Shown piece by piece: positions 7,598 through 15,571 of a stretch of 64,000 bases of DNA. Origin of the DNA: Streptomyces sp. AM 2-1-1 (GTDB lineage: Bacteria > Actinomycetota > Actinomycetes > Streptomycetales > Streptomycetaceae); NCBI RefSeq assembly GCF_029167645.1, contig NZ_CP119147.1, positions 6,032,501-6,096,500 of the forward strand, written 5' to 3'. Under the pieces are notes generated by a model. That model ran no database searches, was not told the origin of the DNA, and worked only from the letters and a program-made list of their open reading frames with translations. The first letter of the stretch is position 1, and each line of letters starts with the position of its first letter. The position numbers and the translations under genes are program-made.

Positions 7598-8932
7598 GTG
7601 CATCAGAAGACAGCGAACGAGGGACTGGCTCGTCTTCTGCGAGAGACGGGCTGGACGTACAGCAGTTTCGCCATGGCTGTGAACAGAGTGGGTACGGAGT
7701 CCGGGCGGCCCACGCGTTACGACGAGTCCGCCGTGAAGCACTGGCTCCAAGGCACCGTTCCACGAAAAGAGGCGAGGGCTTCGATCCTGGAGTCCCTCTC
7801 CCGTCGTCTCTGTCGGCCAGTCACACACGGGGAAGCGGGACTGCCTCGACCGGAGAGCGGTGAGACTCAACGCGTCGCGGTGCACGGCCTCGTGGATCTG
7901 GGGAGGCAGGACATGGACCCGTCGCGCCGCTCCGTGCTGGGGGCAGCGCTGTTCTCGGTCGCCCTCACCATCCCGGATTGGCCGGATGTGGTGGGTCGAG
8001 CCGAGGCGTTCGCAGCCGGCGAGGTGACCCGCATCGGGTACGGAGAAGTCGACATGGTCACACAGATGACCGAGCGTGTGTCCGAGTTGGACGATCAGTT
8101 CGGCGGCAGGCACGCCCGGCCCATGGCTGCGGCTTTCCTGGTGAATACCGTCGCCGGATATCTGCACGCCCAGGCGCCCAGCGCCGTTCGTAAGAGGATG
8201 CTTTCCGCGGCTGCGGACCTGTGCTACTTGACCGGCTACATGGCAGTGGACGAAGGGCTGCATGGTCTGGCCCAGAGCTACTACCTCAAGGCGTTGGAAC
8301 TGGCCGGTGCCGCGGACGACCATCTGACCTACTGCACGACTCTCCGGGGCATGTCCGTGCAGGCCGTGGATCTCGGGCACGGGAATCACGCGCTTCGTCT
8401 CGCGGACGCCGCCGCAGCGGCCTCGCCGCAGGCCGGTCCGCGTATGCAAGCCTTCCTCGCGGGTCAGCAGGCCCACGCGGCAGCGCAGTCGGGAGAGCGT
8501 GACCGGGCCCTGCGGCACATGAAGGAAGCGGAGAGAGCGATGGACATCGCCGAATCGCAGACGAAGGCCTTCGGCTCGTACGATCCGTCTTCGCTGATGT
8601 ACCACGAGGCGCAGGTGCAACACGAGTTGGGCAACGCAGCCGGATCCGTCAAGGCCATGCAGGAGTCCAACGAGCTTCGCCACAGCCTCTACCGTCGGGC
8701 CAGGGTGCGCCACCTCGGCCTGACGGCCGAGCGGCAACTCGCCGTGGGCCACCTCGAAGCGGCGATCGCCACGTGGCACGAGGCTCTGGACGATTACCCG
8801 GTGGTCCAGTCGGGCCGCTGCGACGAACGCATGAAGGAGATGGTTTCCGTGCTCTCCCCTCATGCGGCCAATCGGCGCGCGAAGGCCCTCCTGGAGCGAG
8901 CCGGAGCAGCAGGTGTGCCGTCGGCGGCGTAA
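7598..8932 (+). CDS. TPR-containing transcriptional regulator (NsdA-like)
   Basis: The protein is ~444 residues. The N-terminal ~75 residues form a divergent HTH-like module ('GLARLLRETGWTYSSFAMAVNRVG', 'DESAVKHWLQGTVPRKEARASILESLSRRL'). A hydrophobic/Arg segment 'DPSRRSVLGAALFSVALTIPDWP' follows; it looks Tat-like but is internal in this regulator group. Residues ~160-440 are TPR-like helical pairs. It is paralogous in layout to the gene at 368. The start is GTG 7598, 7 nt after GAGGGG; GTG 7592 is the alternative. It is divergent from the DUF6415 pair, which suggests it controls that pair. Confidence 0.8.
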   Translation: MHQKTANEGLARLLRETGWTYSSFAMAVNRVGTESGRPTRYDESAVKHWLQGTVPRKEARASILESLSRRLCRPVTHGEAGLPRPESGETQRVAVHGLVDLGRQDMDPSRRSVLGAALFSVALTIPDWPDVVGRAEAFAAGEVTRIGYGEVDMVTQMTERVSELDDQFGGRHARPMAAAFLVNTVAGYLHAQAPSAVRKRMLSAAADLCYLTGYMAVDEGLHGLAQSYYLKALELAGAADDHLTYCTTLRGMSVQAVDLGHGNHALRLADAAAAASPQAGPRMQAFLAGQQAHAAAQSGERDRALRHMKEAERAMDIAESQTKAFGSYDPSSLMYHEAQVQHELGNAAGSVKAMQESNELRHSLYRRARVRHLGLTAERQLAVGHLEAAIATWHEALDDYPVVQSGRCDERMKEMVSVLSPHAANRRAKALLERAGAAGVPSAA

Positions 8933-8991
8933 AGGTGCCGTCTCTGTTGGGACAGTCGTGTCGGCTGGGACGTGCTCGCGCTCAGTGCCGG

Positions 8992-9201
8992 TCAGCCGGA
9001 TTCAGGTATGTCCCGCCCCGCCCTCTGCTCGACCACGCTGTCCGGCCCCGGGTACACCAAGGACTCGTGGCCGTCCGGGTAGCGCAGCCGGTAGGGCGGG
9101 GTGCCGTGCGGGCCGCGTACCTCGACGATCTCCGCGACCCGGTCGGGCCGGCCGACGGTTCTGCCGTGGGTCAGCAACCGGTCGCCGGTATGTGCCTCCA
9201 T
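8992..9201 (-). CDS. DUF1918 family protein
   Basis: The protein is 69 residues and matches DUF1918 along its whole length: 'GDRLLTHGRTVGRPDRVAEIVEVRGPHGTPPYRLRYPDGHESLVYPGPDS'. It forms a small SH3-like beta fold. The family is widespread in actinobacteria, with no assigned biochemical role. ATG at 9201 follows GGAGGAGG on the minus strand at good spacing. It lies between the TPR regulator (convergent) and the DMT transporter on the same strand. Confidence 0.9.
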   Translation of the reverse strand: MEAHTGDRLLTHGRTVGRPDRVAEIVEVRGPHGTPPYRLRYPDGHESLVYPGPDSVVEQRAGRDIPESG

Positions 9202-9243
9202 GGGGAACGACCTCCTCCTGGACGCGTTCCTTTGTCGACAAGT

Positions 9244-10248
9244 CTATGACTGCGGAGCCCTGCGTCCACGCGGGGCGCCCGCTCGCTGGGTCGCCGCGAT
9301 GCACACCAGCACCCCCACCGCCGCGAGCGGGGCCGCCGCCGAGAGGTCCTCGCCGAGCAGCAGGAACGACCAGAGCAGCGTCAGCAAGGGCTGGGCCAGT
9401 TGCAACTGGCTGGCCCGGGGAATGCCGATGGTGGCCATGCCCCGGTACCAGACGTAGAGGCCGGCGAACGTGGACCCGGCCGCCAGCCACACCAGGCCGC
9501 CGATGCCGCGCCCGGTCAGGTGCACCGGCTCGTACGCCAACGCCACCGCGCTGCCCGCCACCGCGAGCGGGAGCGCCAGGACCAGTGCCCAGCCGATCAC
9601 CTGCCAGCCGGGCATCACCCGCGCCAGCCGGCCGCCCTCCGCGTACCCGGCGGCGCACACCACCAGTGAGCCGAAGAGGTAGAGGTCGCCGGCCGAGACC
9701 GCGCCGCCGCTCTGCGCGACGGTGAACGTGATCACCACGGCCGCTCCCGCGAGCGCCGCGATCCAGAACGCCCGGGGCGGGCGGGAGCCCGTGCGCAGGG
9801 ACGAGAACACCGCCGTGGTCAGCGGGAGCAGCCCCACCACCACGGCGGCGTGCGAGGAGGTCGTCGTGCGCAGGGCGAGGGTGGTCAGCAGGGGGAACCC
9901 CACCACCACCCCGCCCGCCACGACCAGCAGCCCGCCCAGATGGCGGCGGCCGGGCCGAGCACTCCGGGCGAACGCCAGGAAGCCGCCCGCGATCAGAGCG
10001 GCGAGCACACTGCGCAACGCCACCAGGGACCACGGGCCGAAGCTCTCCAGCGACCACACGGTGGCGGGGAACGTCAGGGAGAAGGCGAGGACCCCGAGGG
10101 AGGCGAGGAGGAAACCGGTCCGTTCGGAGGCGGGACGCGCGGACGCCGGGGTCGGGGTCGGGGGAGCGTCGGGAACGGCGGAGGCGGGGGTGGTGACCGG
10201 GGCGAGCGCTATCGTTCCCGAAGGGGTAGCGCTATTGTCGTCTCTCAT
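9244..10248 (-). CDS. EamA/DMT family transporter
   Basis: This is an integral membrane protein of up to 334 residues with about ten predicted transmembrane helices in two EamA halves ('LLASLGVLAFSLTFPATVWSL...', 'GLVWLAAGSTFAGLYVWYRGM', 'LQLAQPLLTLLWSFLLLGE'). Family members export amino acids or other small metabolites. The longest frame begins at ATG 10248, overlapping the MocR start on the other strand, which leaves no promoter space. The first ~45 residues are Thr/Pro/Ala-rich and not membrane-like. A downstream start such as GTG 10197 is more likely and would free the repeat region 10205-10237 for regulation. The pairing with a MocR regulator suggests substrate-responsive control. Confidence 0.85.
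   Translation of the reverse strand: MRDDNSATPSGTIALAPVTTPASAVPDAPPTPTPASARPASERTGFLLASLGVLAFSLTFPATVWSLESFGPWSLVALRSVLAALIAGGFLAFARSARPGRRHLGGLLVVAGGVVVGFPLLTTLALRTTTSSHAAVVVGLLPLTTAVFSSLRTGSRPPRAFWIAALAGAAVVITFTVAQSGGAVSAGDLYLFGSLVVCAAGYAEGGRLARVMPGWQVIGWALVLALPLAVAGSAVALAYEPVHLTGRGIGGLVWLAAGSTFAGLYVWYRGMATIGIPRASQLQLAQPLLTLLWSFLLLGEDLSAAAPLAAVGVLVCIAATQRAGAPRGRRAPQS
10205..10237. promoter_or_regulatory. Direct repeats AGCGCTATYG between DMT and MocR genes
   Basis: AGCGCTATCG (10205-10214) and AGCGCTATTG (10228-10237) are 23 bp apart and contain the self-complementary AGCGCT. MocR/PdxR-type regulators commonly bind direct repeats, so this is a plausible operator for the divergent pair. Confidence 0.45.
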
Positions 10249-11779
10249 GGAAGAGCGTAGCAGTGTGGGGGAGTTGGCAAAGTCCCTGAGGGGCGAACTG
10301 AACCGCTACTCACCAGGTGGAAAGCTGCCGTCGAGCCGGGCTCTCGTCGAGCGGTTCCGGGTCAGCCCGGTCACGGTCACCCGGGCGCTCGCCCAACTGG
10401 CCGCCGAAGGGCTGGTCGTCACCCGGCCGGGTGCGGGGGCCTTCCGGGCGGAGCCCCGTACCACCGCCCCGCCCGCGGGGGACACGTCCTGGCAGGAGGT
10501 GTCGCTCAGCGGGGACGGCGGACCCGAAGTGGTACCGCGTACCGTCGACGCCTCGGGGGTCCTCGTCACGCTCGCCGCGCCCTCGCCGGGCGTCATCGAG
10601 TTCAACGGGGGTTACCTCCACCCCACCCTCCAGCCCGAACGGGCGATGGCCGCCGCCCTCGCCCGGGCCGGCCGCCGCCCCGGCGCCTGGGGCCGGCCGC
10701 CCGTGGACGGACTGCCCGAGCTGCGCGCCTGGTTCGCCCGGGAGATAGGGCCCGGCGTCGGAGCGGCCGACGTCATCGTCACGGCGGGCGGGCAGAGCGC
10801 GCTGGCCACCGCGCTGCGGGCGCTCGCACCGCCCGGGGCTCCCGTTCTCGTCGAGTCGCCGACCTACCCCGGCATGCTGGCCGTCGCCCGCGCCGCCGGG
10901 CTGCGGCCGGTCCCCGTGCCGGTGGACCGGGACGGAGTGCGGCCCGAACTGCTGGCCGCCGCGTTCCGCGCCACCGGGGCCCGCGTCTTCGTCTGCCAGC
11001 CGCTCTTCCAGAACCCCACCGGCGCCGTCCTCGCCCCGGAACGGCGGGCCGAGACGCTGCGGATCGCCCGGACCGCCGGGGCGTTCGTCGTGGAGGACGA
11101 CTTCGCGCGCCGCCTCGCCCACGAGGACGCGGGCCCGCTGCCCCCACCGCTCGCCGCCGACGACCCGGACGGCGTCGTCGTGCACGTCTGCTCGCTCACC
11201 AAGGTCACCTCACCCAGCCTGCGCGTCGGCGCGATGGCCGCGCGCGGCCCGGTGCTGGAGCGACTGCGCGCGATTCAGGTCGTGGACAGCTTCTTCGTAC
11301 CGAGACCGCTCCAGGAGGCCGCACTCGAACTGGTCGGATCGCCGTCCTGGAACACCCATCTGCGCTCCGTAGCAGCCGAGTTGGCCCGACGCCGCACCCT
11401 GCTCGCCGGTGAGCTCCGCCGCCTGCTGCCCGAACTCGATCTGCCGCACGTGCCCTCCGGCGGCGGCAGCCTCTGGTTGCGTGTCCCCGGTGAGGGCGGC
11501 AGCGGCGCCGACGAGGCCGCGTTCGTCTCCGGCGCGCTGCGCGCCGGAGTCGCCGTCGCCCCCGGCCGCCCGTACTTCTGCGCCGAACCGCCCGCCGCGC
11601 AGACCCGGATCAGCTTCGCGGCCGCCTCCGGTGCGGGCGAGATCGCGGAGGGGGTCCGCCGCCTGCGCACCGCGTACGACACCCTGCGCGCCGGTGCGGG
11701 CCGACGGCCGGGGAGTCAGCCCTCGCGGCCGGGCAGCAGGGAGAGGGCCCCGGAGCGCTGGGCGACGAGGTCGTCGTAG
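10247..11779 (+). CDS. MocR-family GntR/aminotransferase regulator
   Basis: The protein is 510 residues. An N-terminal GntR winged helix ('GGKLPSSRALVERFRVSPVTVTRALAQLAAEGLVV', residues ~24-60) is fused to a fold-type I aminotransferase domain (residues ~110-480). The 'NPTG' motif is present, and 'HVCSLTKVTSPSLRVG' holds the expected PLP-binding lysine in 'SLTK'. MocR proteins are PLP-responsive regulators, often of a divergent transporter. The ATG at 10247 lies ~8 nt after TATTGT and lacks a Shine-Dalgarno sequence, so a leaderless mRNA is likely. The 3' end overlaps the convergent SDR gene by 64 bp through an Arg/Ser/Pro-rich tail. Confidence 0.92.
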   Translation: MEERSSVGELAKSLRGELNRYSPGGKLPSSRALVERFRVSPVTVTRALAQLAAEGLVVTRPGAGAFRAEPRTTAPPAGDTSWQEVSLSGDGGPEVVPRTVDASGVLVTLAAPSPGVIEFNGGYLHPTLQPERAMAAALARAGRRPGAWGRPPVDGLPELRAWFAREIGPGVGAADVIVTAGGQSALATALRALAPPGAPVLVESPTYPGMLAVARAAGLRPVPVPVDRDGVRPELLAAAFRATGARVFVCQPLFQNPTGAVLAPERRAETLRIARTAGAFVVEDDFARRLAHEDAGPLPPPLAADDPDGVVVHVCSLTKVTSPSLRVGAMAARGPVLERLRAIQVVDSFFVPRPLQEAALELVGSPSWNTHLRSVAAELARRRTLLAGELRRLLPELDLPHVPSGGGSLWLRVPGEGGSGADEAAFVSGALRAGVAVAPGRPYFCAEPPAAQTRISFAAASGAGEIAEGVRRLRTAYDTLRAGAGRRPGSQPSRPGSRERAPERWATRSS

Positions 11780-12477
11780 GTGCCGTCGCGCTCGGCCCAG
11801 CGGTGCATGAGGACCCCCTTCACGAGGATCTCGCGCGGGGTGGGGTCCTTCGCGAGCAGGTCCATGACCTCGCCGGCGAAGTCGTCGAGCGGCAGAGCGT
11901 GCGGGTTCACCTTCTGCTGGCCGGACGTGGCGACGGCCGGGGGAACGAGCTCGACGACACCGACCCCGGTGCCGTCGAGCTGCGCGCGCAGGGCCTCGGA
12001 GTAGGCGTGCACCGCGGCCTTCGAGGCGGCGTAGCTGGGCATGGGCGGGAACGGCAGGAAAGCGATGCCGGAGGTGACGGTGACGAAGGTGCCGGCGCCC
12101 CGCCCGATCAGATGCGGGGTGAAGGCGTCGATCACCCGGATGGTGCCGAGCAGGTTGGTGTCGATCGTCCTCTCGGCCGCCCCGAAGTGCGCGGGGTCGC
12201 GCAGATCCTCCATGAGCATGACGCCCGACATCGTCACCACCGTGTCCAGCCCGGGGTACCGGGCGAGTACGGCGTCGCGGACGGACGTGACCGAGGCGCC
12301 GTCGGTGACGTCGACGGGAAACGTGCCGAACCCCTCCGCGGCGAGTTCGCAGAGCGCTTGGGGGTCACGGCCGCCGACGGCCACGGTGCTGCCCGCCGCG
12401 GCGAACCGCCGGGCCAGTTCCCGCCCGATGCCCGAGGTCCCGCCGACAACGAAGACGGTGCGGTGCGAGAGGTCCAT
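11716..12477 (-). CDS. SDR family oxidoreductase
   Basis: This 253-residue short-chain dehydrogenase/reductase is NAD(P)-dependent. It has the cofactor motif 'VVGGTSGIGRELA' (residues ~10-22), a catalytic tyrosine/lysine pair in 'YAASK', and a substrate-side segment resembling DltE-type SDRs ('VVELVPPAVATSGQQKVNPHALPLDDFA'). The usual NNAG motif is replaced by 'VTMSGVM', a variant seen in this subgroup. GGAAGGA lies ~8 nt before ATG 12477. It is divergent from an XRE/MmyB-type regulator, a frequent SDR pairing in streptomycetes, so that regulator probably controls it. The substrate is unknown. Confidence 0.9.
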   Translation of the reverse strand: MDLSHRTVFVVGGTSGIGRELARRFAAAGSTVAVGGRDPQALCELAAEGFGTFPVDVTDGASVTSVRDAVLARYPGLDTVVTMSGVMLMEDLRDPAHFGAAERTIDTNLLGTIRVIDAFTPHLIGRGAGTFVTVTSGIAFLPFPPMPSYAASKAAVHAYSEALRAQLDGTGVGVVELVPPAVATSGQQKVNPHALPLDDFAGEVMDLLAKDPTPREILVKGVLMHRWAERDGTYDDLVAQRSGALSLLPGREG

Positions 12478-12641
12478 GAGGTCTTCCTTCCGGTCCAGGC
12501 GCCGACGGCATGCCCGCCGCCGGCCCGGACGGCGAGTCCGCCGCCCTTCCCCACCAGTGCTACCGCAGTCGCCGAGACATCGGTGGGATGTGGCGGGGCC
12601 CCGGTTCTCCCTGGTCCTGACAGGGCCCCCGCTGTCCCCCG

Positions 12642-12660
12642 GCCACCGGATTACGGTGGC
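12642..12660. promoter_or_regulatory. Inverted repeat at start of MmyB-type regulator
   Basis: GCCACCG-GATTA-CGGTGGC has 7-bp perfect arms and ends 3 nt before the ATG of the regulator at 12664. This position suits autoregulation and control of the divergent SDR gene. Confidence 0.5.
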
Positions 12661-12663
12661 GGT

Positions 12664-13539
12664 ATGAAGGATCAGGAACCCGGCAACCGCCTCGGCAGCT
12701 ACCTCCGGGCCCGGCGTGAGCTGGTCTCCCCGGCGCAGGCAGGGCTTCCGCCCGGCGGCAACCGACGCGTGCCGGGCCTGCGCCGTGAGGAAGTCGCCCT
12801 GCTCGCGGGCATCAGTCCCGATTACTACCTGCGTCTGGAACGGGGCCGCGACACCAACCCCTCGCCGCAGGTCCTCGCCTCGCTCGCGCGCGTCCTGCGG
12901 CTCGACGACGTCGAGCGGACCTATCTGCTCGGCCTCTCGGCGGCGCGCCCCAGGGCGCCGCGCCGCAAGCGGCCCGAGCACGTCCCAGCCCGGGTGCACG
13001 AGCTCCTCGCCCACCTGTCGATCCCGGCGTTCGTCGAAGGGCGCGCGTTCGACGTCCTTGCTTCCAACCCTCTGGCCGTCGCCCTCTCGCCCCGCCTGCG
13101 GCCCGGCCACAACCGGCTCCGCTCGCTCCTCCTCGATCCGGAGGAGAAGGCCTTCCACCAGGACTGGGAGAAAGCCACCGCCGACTTCGTCGCCGCTCTC
13201 CGTACCACCGTCGGGGACGACACCGACGATCCGGGGTTCATCGAACTCGTCGGAGAACTCGCGCTCGCCAGCGAGCGGTTCCGCGCGCTGTGGGCGCGCC
13301 ACGACGTCCGCAGTCTCGACGGAGGCACGACCACGGTCCGCCACCCCGTCGTCGGCGCTCTCCAGCTGCACCGGGACAAACTCGCCATCGAGGACGTCAT
13401 CCTCGTCGTGTACTACCCCGACAAGGACAGCGACAGCGACGAGAAGCTGCGGCTCCTCGCCGCCCTCTCCCTCCCCGAGGCCGCCGACGACGGGACACAC
13501 CGCAGTCCGGCGGGCACCCCCCGCCCGGAGGCACCCTGA
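12664..13539 (+). CDS. XRE family regulator with MmyB-like ligand domain
   Basis: The protein is 291 residues. An N-terminal HTH ('RRVPGLRREEVALLAGISPDYYLRLERGRDTNPSPQVLASLARVLRLD', residues ~35-85) is followed by the MmyB-like PAS-fold domain ('AFDVLASNPLAVALSPRLRPGHNRLRSLL', 'RFRALWARHDVR', 'HPVVGALQLHRDKL'). This group regulates adjacent oxidoreductases, often in response to fatty-acid-like ligands. The ATG is immediately preceded by an inverted repeat and lacks a clear ribosome binding site, so a leaderless or autoregulated transcript is likely. The divergent SDR gene at 12477 is the probable target. Confidence 0.92.
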   Translation: MKDQEPGNRLGSYLRARRELVSPAQAGLPPGGNRRVPGLRREEVALLAGISPDYYLRLERGRDTNPSPQVLASLARVLRLDDVERTYLLGLSAARPRAPRRKRPEHVPARVHELLAHLSIPAFVEGRAFDVLASNPLAVALSPRLRPGHNRLRSLLLDPEEKAFHQDWEKATADFVAALRTTVGDDTDDPGFIELVGELALASERFRALWARHDVRSLDGGTTTVRHPVVGALQLHRDKLAIEDVILVVYYPDKDSDSDEKLRLLAALSLPEAADDGTHRSPAGTPRPEAP

Positions 13540-13683
13540 CGCGCACGCGCGCCCACCCCCCGGATCGGCGCGCCCTTCCCTCCCGTCCTCCCGGATCTCC
13601 CGTCCTCCCGTCGTCACCGGCAGCACGATCGCGCGCCGGTGAGAAGTGCGGTGGGCTCCAGGACTCCGCGGCCAGGACGCCGA

Positions 13684-13689
13684 TACTCT
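13684..13689 (+). promoter_or_regulatory. -10-like TACTCT, leaderless arrangement
   Basis: TACTCT lies 6 nt upstream of the ATG at 13696, the spacing expected for a leaderless transcript starting at the A of the ATG. There is no Shine-Dalgarno sequence. Confidence 0.4.
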
Positions 13690-13695
13690 GCGGTC

Positions 13696-14127
13696 ATGAC
13701 CGACCTGATCGCGCAGGAGTACGACATATCGACGGATCCGGCCCGCCTCGACCCGGCCCGTATCCACCACTGGCTCTCCACCGACGCCTACTGGGCTCTC
13801 GGGCGCAGTAGGGCCACGCAGGACGAGGCCATCGCCGCCTCGCTCAACTTCGGTGTGTACGAGCGGAGTTCCGGAACCCAGGTCGGATACGCACGCGTGG
13901 TGACCGACCAGGTCACCTTCGCCTGGCTCTGTGACGTCTACATCGAGCCGGCGGCCCGCGGGCACGGCCTCGGAGTGCGGCTCGCCGAGGCGGTCCGCGA
14001 CCACCTCGCCCTCACCGGCGTCCGCAGGATTCTGCTCGCGACCTCCGACGCCCACGGGGTGTACGGGAAGGTCGGCTTCCTGCCCCTGGAGGAACCGGGC
14101 CACTGGATGGCCCTGATCCGGAGCTGA
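13696..14127 (+). CDS. GNAT family N-acetyltransferase
   Basis: This 143-residue single-domain GCN5-related acetyltransferase has the acetyl-CoA-binding region 'CDVYIEPAARGHGLGVRLAEAVRDHL' (Q/RxxGxG/A motif) and an upstream beta strand 'VGYARVVTDQVTFAWL'. The C-terminal 'YGKVGFLPLEEP' carries the conserved tyrosine. It transfers acetyl groups to an unknown amine. The N-terminus is unusual in beginning 'MTDLIAQEYDISTDPARLDPARIHHWLS', as in the SCO-type GNATs that bind small amino compounds. It probably uses a leaderless start. Confidence 0.9.
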   Translation: MTDLIAQEYDISTDPARLDPARIHHWLSTDAYWALGRSRATQDEAIAASLNFGVYERSSGTQVGYARVVTDQVTFAWLCDVYIEPAARGHGLGVRLAEAVRDHLALTGVRRILLATSDAHGVYGKVGFLPLEEPGHWMALIRS

Positions 14128-14158
14128 CGGACGTCAACTCCCTTTGCTGCGAGCCCTC

Positions 14159-14187
14159 TTGACCCATGCGGTCGGCGGCCTCACGAT
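14159..14187 (+). promoter_or_regulatory. Promoter TTGACC-N17-CACGAT
   Basis: The -35 TTGACC (14159-14164) and -10-like CACGAT (14182-14187) are 17 bp apart. The -10 ends 7 nt before ATG 14195, consistent with a leaderless transcript. Confidence 0.5.
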
Positions 14188-14194
14188 CGCGGCC

Positions 14195-14770
14195 ATGAGT
14201 GTTCGGGTTTCTCTCGTGGCGGCAGCGCGAAGCTCGTCCCTGCTCGCCGAGCGTTTCGACGACGACCGTCCGCTCGACCACGCCGGCTGGCACGAGGTGC
14301 GACTCGTCGCGCACGCACTGGCCCCGCTCGGCGCCGCCGACCTCCGCTACTGCGCGCCGACGCCCCGCAGCCGCGCCACGGGCGACGCCCTCGGCTACGC
14401 GCCCATGGTCCAACCCGACCTGCGGGACTGCGACATGGGGCGCTGGCGGGGGATGACCCTCGCGGAGGTCGCGGCCCGGGAGCCCGCCGCCGTCGACGCG
14501 TGGCTCGCCGATCCCCGCTCCGCGCCGCACGGCGGCGAGCCGCTGCTCGGCTTCATCGCGCGCATCGGGCACTGGCTCGACACCCGCCCCGTCGACGGCG
14601 GTTCCCTCGTGGCGGTGGCCGAACCCGCGGTGGTCCGCGCGCTCCTCGTCTACGCGCTGAAGGCCCCGCCCTCGGCGTACTGGAACATCGACGTGCGACC
14701 CCTCTCCGCAGTCACCGTCGTCGGCCTGCCGGGCCGCTGGATCCTCTCCCTGGAACCCCCGGTGCGATGA
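14195..14770 (+). CDS. Histidine phosphatase-like protein lacking RHG motif
   Basis: The protein is 191 residues with the fold pattern of the phosphoglycerate-mutase-like histidine phosphatases: an N-terminal strand, 'LDHAGWHEVRLVAHALAPLGAADLRYCAPTPRSRATGDALG', 'LRDCDMGRWRGMTLAEV' and 'GGEPLLGFIARI'. The catalytic RHG triad near the N-terminus is replaced by 'VAAARSS', and the late catalytic His is replaced by 'VAVAEPAVVRALLVYAL'. It is therefore probably not an active phosphohistidine enzyme and may bind ligand or act on a different chemistry. A leaderless promoter lies directly upstream, and the convergent neighbour is none; DinB follows on the same strand. Confidence 0.82.
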   Translation: MSVRVSLVAAARSSSLLAERFDDDRPLDHAGWHEVRLVAHALAPLGAADLRYCAPTPRSRATGDALGYAPMVQPDLRDCDMGRWRGMTLAEVAAREPAAVDAWLADPRSAPHGGEPLLGFIARIGHWLDTRPVDGGSLVAVAEPAVVRALLVYALKAPPSAYWNIDVRPLSAVTVVGLPGRWILSLEPPVR

Positions 14771-14908
14771 GCGCCGCTCCGCGCCGGGCCTCCGCCCGTC
14801 GACGCGCGCCGACCCGCCGGGGATCTTTGTCCCGGCGACGTACCGAGCACGCACCGGAAGGGTGAAAGTCGGTGCGGCCGGGGGCGGACGTGGACCACAA
14901 TTCCCGAC

Positions 14909-15454
14909 ATGCAACGGTTCGCAGAGATGTTCACCGACCCCGACAGCGACCCCCGCGTCGAGATTCCGACGCGGAGCGACGAGAGGACCATGCTCGTCGC
15001 GTCCCTGCGCCGCCAGCGGGAGACCCTGGTCCTGAAGTGCTCCGGGCTCGACCCCGAGGCCATGGCCCTGAGGTCCGTGGACTTCTCCGGCTTGTCGCTG
15101 CTGGGACTCGTACGGCACCTGGCCGACGTGGAACACCGGTGGTTCCGGCAGCGGCTGGCCGGCCAGGACGGACCGGCACCCTTCGCCACGGACGCCGAGC
15201 CGGACGGTGCGTTCGACCACGCCGCCCCCGGCGCCGCCCGGACGGCCGCGGCCTGGCGGGCCTGGCAGGAGGAGGTCGACTTCGCGGAGCGGTTCGTCGC
15301 CGAAGCCCCGGACCTCGACGTCTGGGCCATCGACCCGTGGCAGGGGAGGATCTCGCTCCGCTGGGTCCTGCTCCACATGGTCGAGGAGTACGCGCGGCAC
15401 AACGGCCACGCCGACCTGCTGCGCCAGGGCATCGACGGCGCCGTGGGGCTCTGA
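14909..15454 (+). CDS. DinB family protein
   Basis: This 181-residue DinB/DUF664 four-helix-bundle protein has metal-ligand histidines in 'LLGLVRHLADVEHRWFRQRL' and 'SLRWVLLHMVEEYARHNGHADLLRQGIDG'. Actinobacterial members are mycothiol-dependent or related thiol-transferase/hydrolase enzymes, and a cytoplasmic detoxification role is inferred. The ATG at 14909 has no strong ribosome binding site. The last eight codons and stop are part of a 24-bp unit that is repeated three times, so the 3' end has been duplicated in tandem. Confidence 0.9.
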   Translation: MQRFAEMFTDPDSDPRVEIPTRSDERTMLVASLRRQRETLVLKCSGLDPEAMALRSVDFSGLSLLGLVRHLADVEHRWFRQRLAGQDGPAPFATDAEPDGAFDHAAPGAARTAAAWRAWQEEVDFAERFVAEAPDLDVWAIDPWQGRISLRWVLLHMVEEYARHNGHADLLRQGIDGAVGL

Positions 15455-15504
15455 CCCGACGGCGCCGTGGGGCTCTGACCCGACGGCGCCGTGCGGCTTC
15501 GACC
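15433..15504. repeat. 24-bp tandem repeat, three copies, over a stop codon
   Basis: The unit begins CGACGGCGCCGTGG and recurs at 15433, 15457 and 15481; the first two copies are identical and the third has a few changes. The TGA of the DinB gene is inside copy one and recurs in frame in copy two. Confidence 0.9.
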
Positions 15505-15571
15505 CGGCCGGCCGAGTGACCTGCCGCCACCCGGGGAGTCCGCGGAGGCCGCGCCCCTCGGGGAGCGCGCG

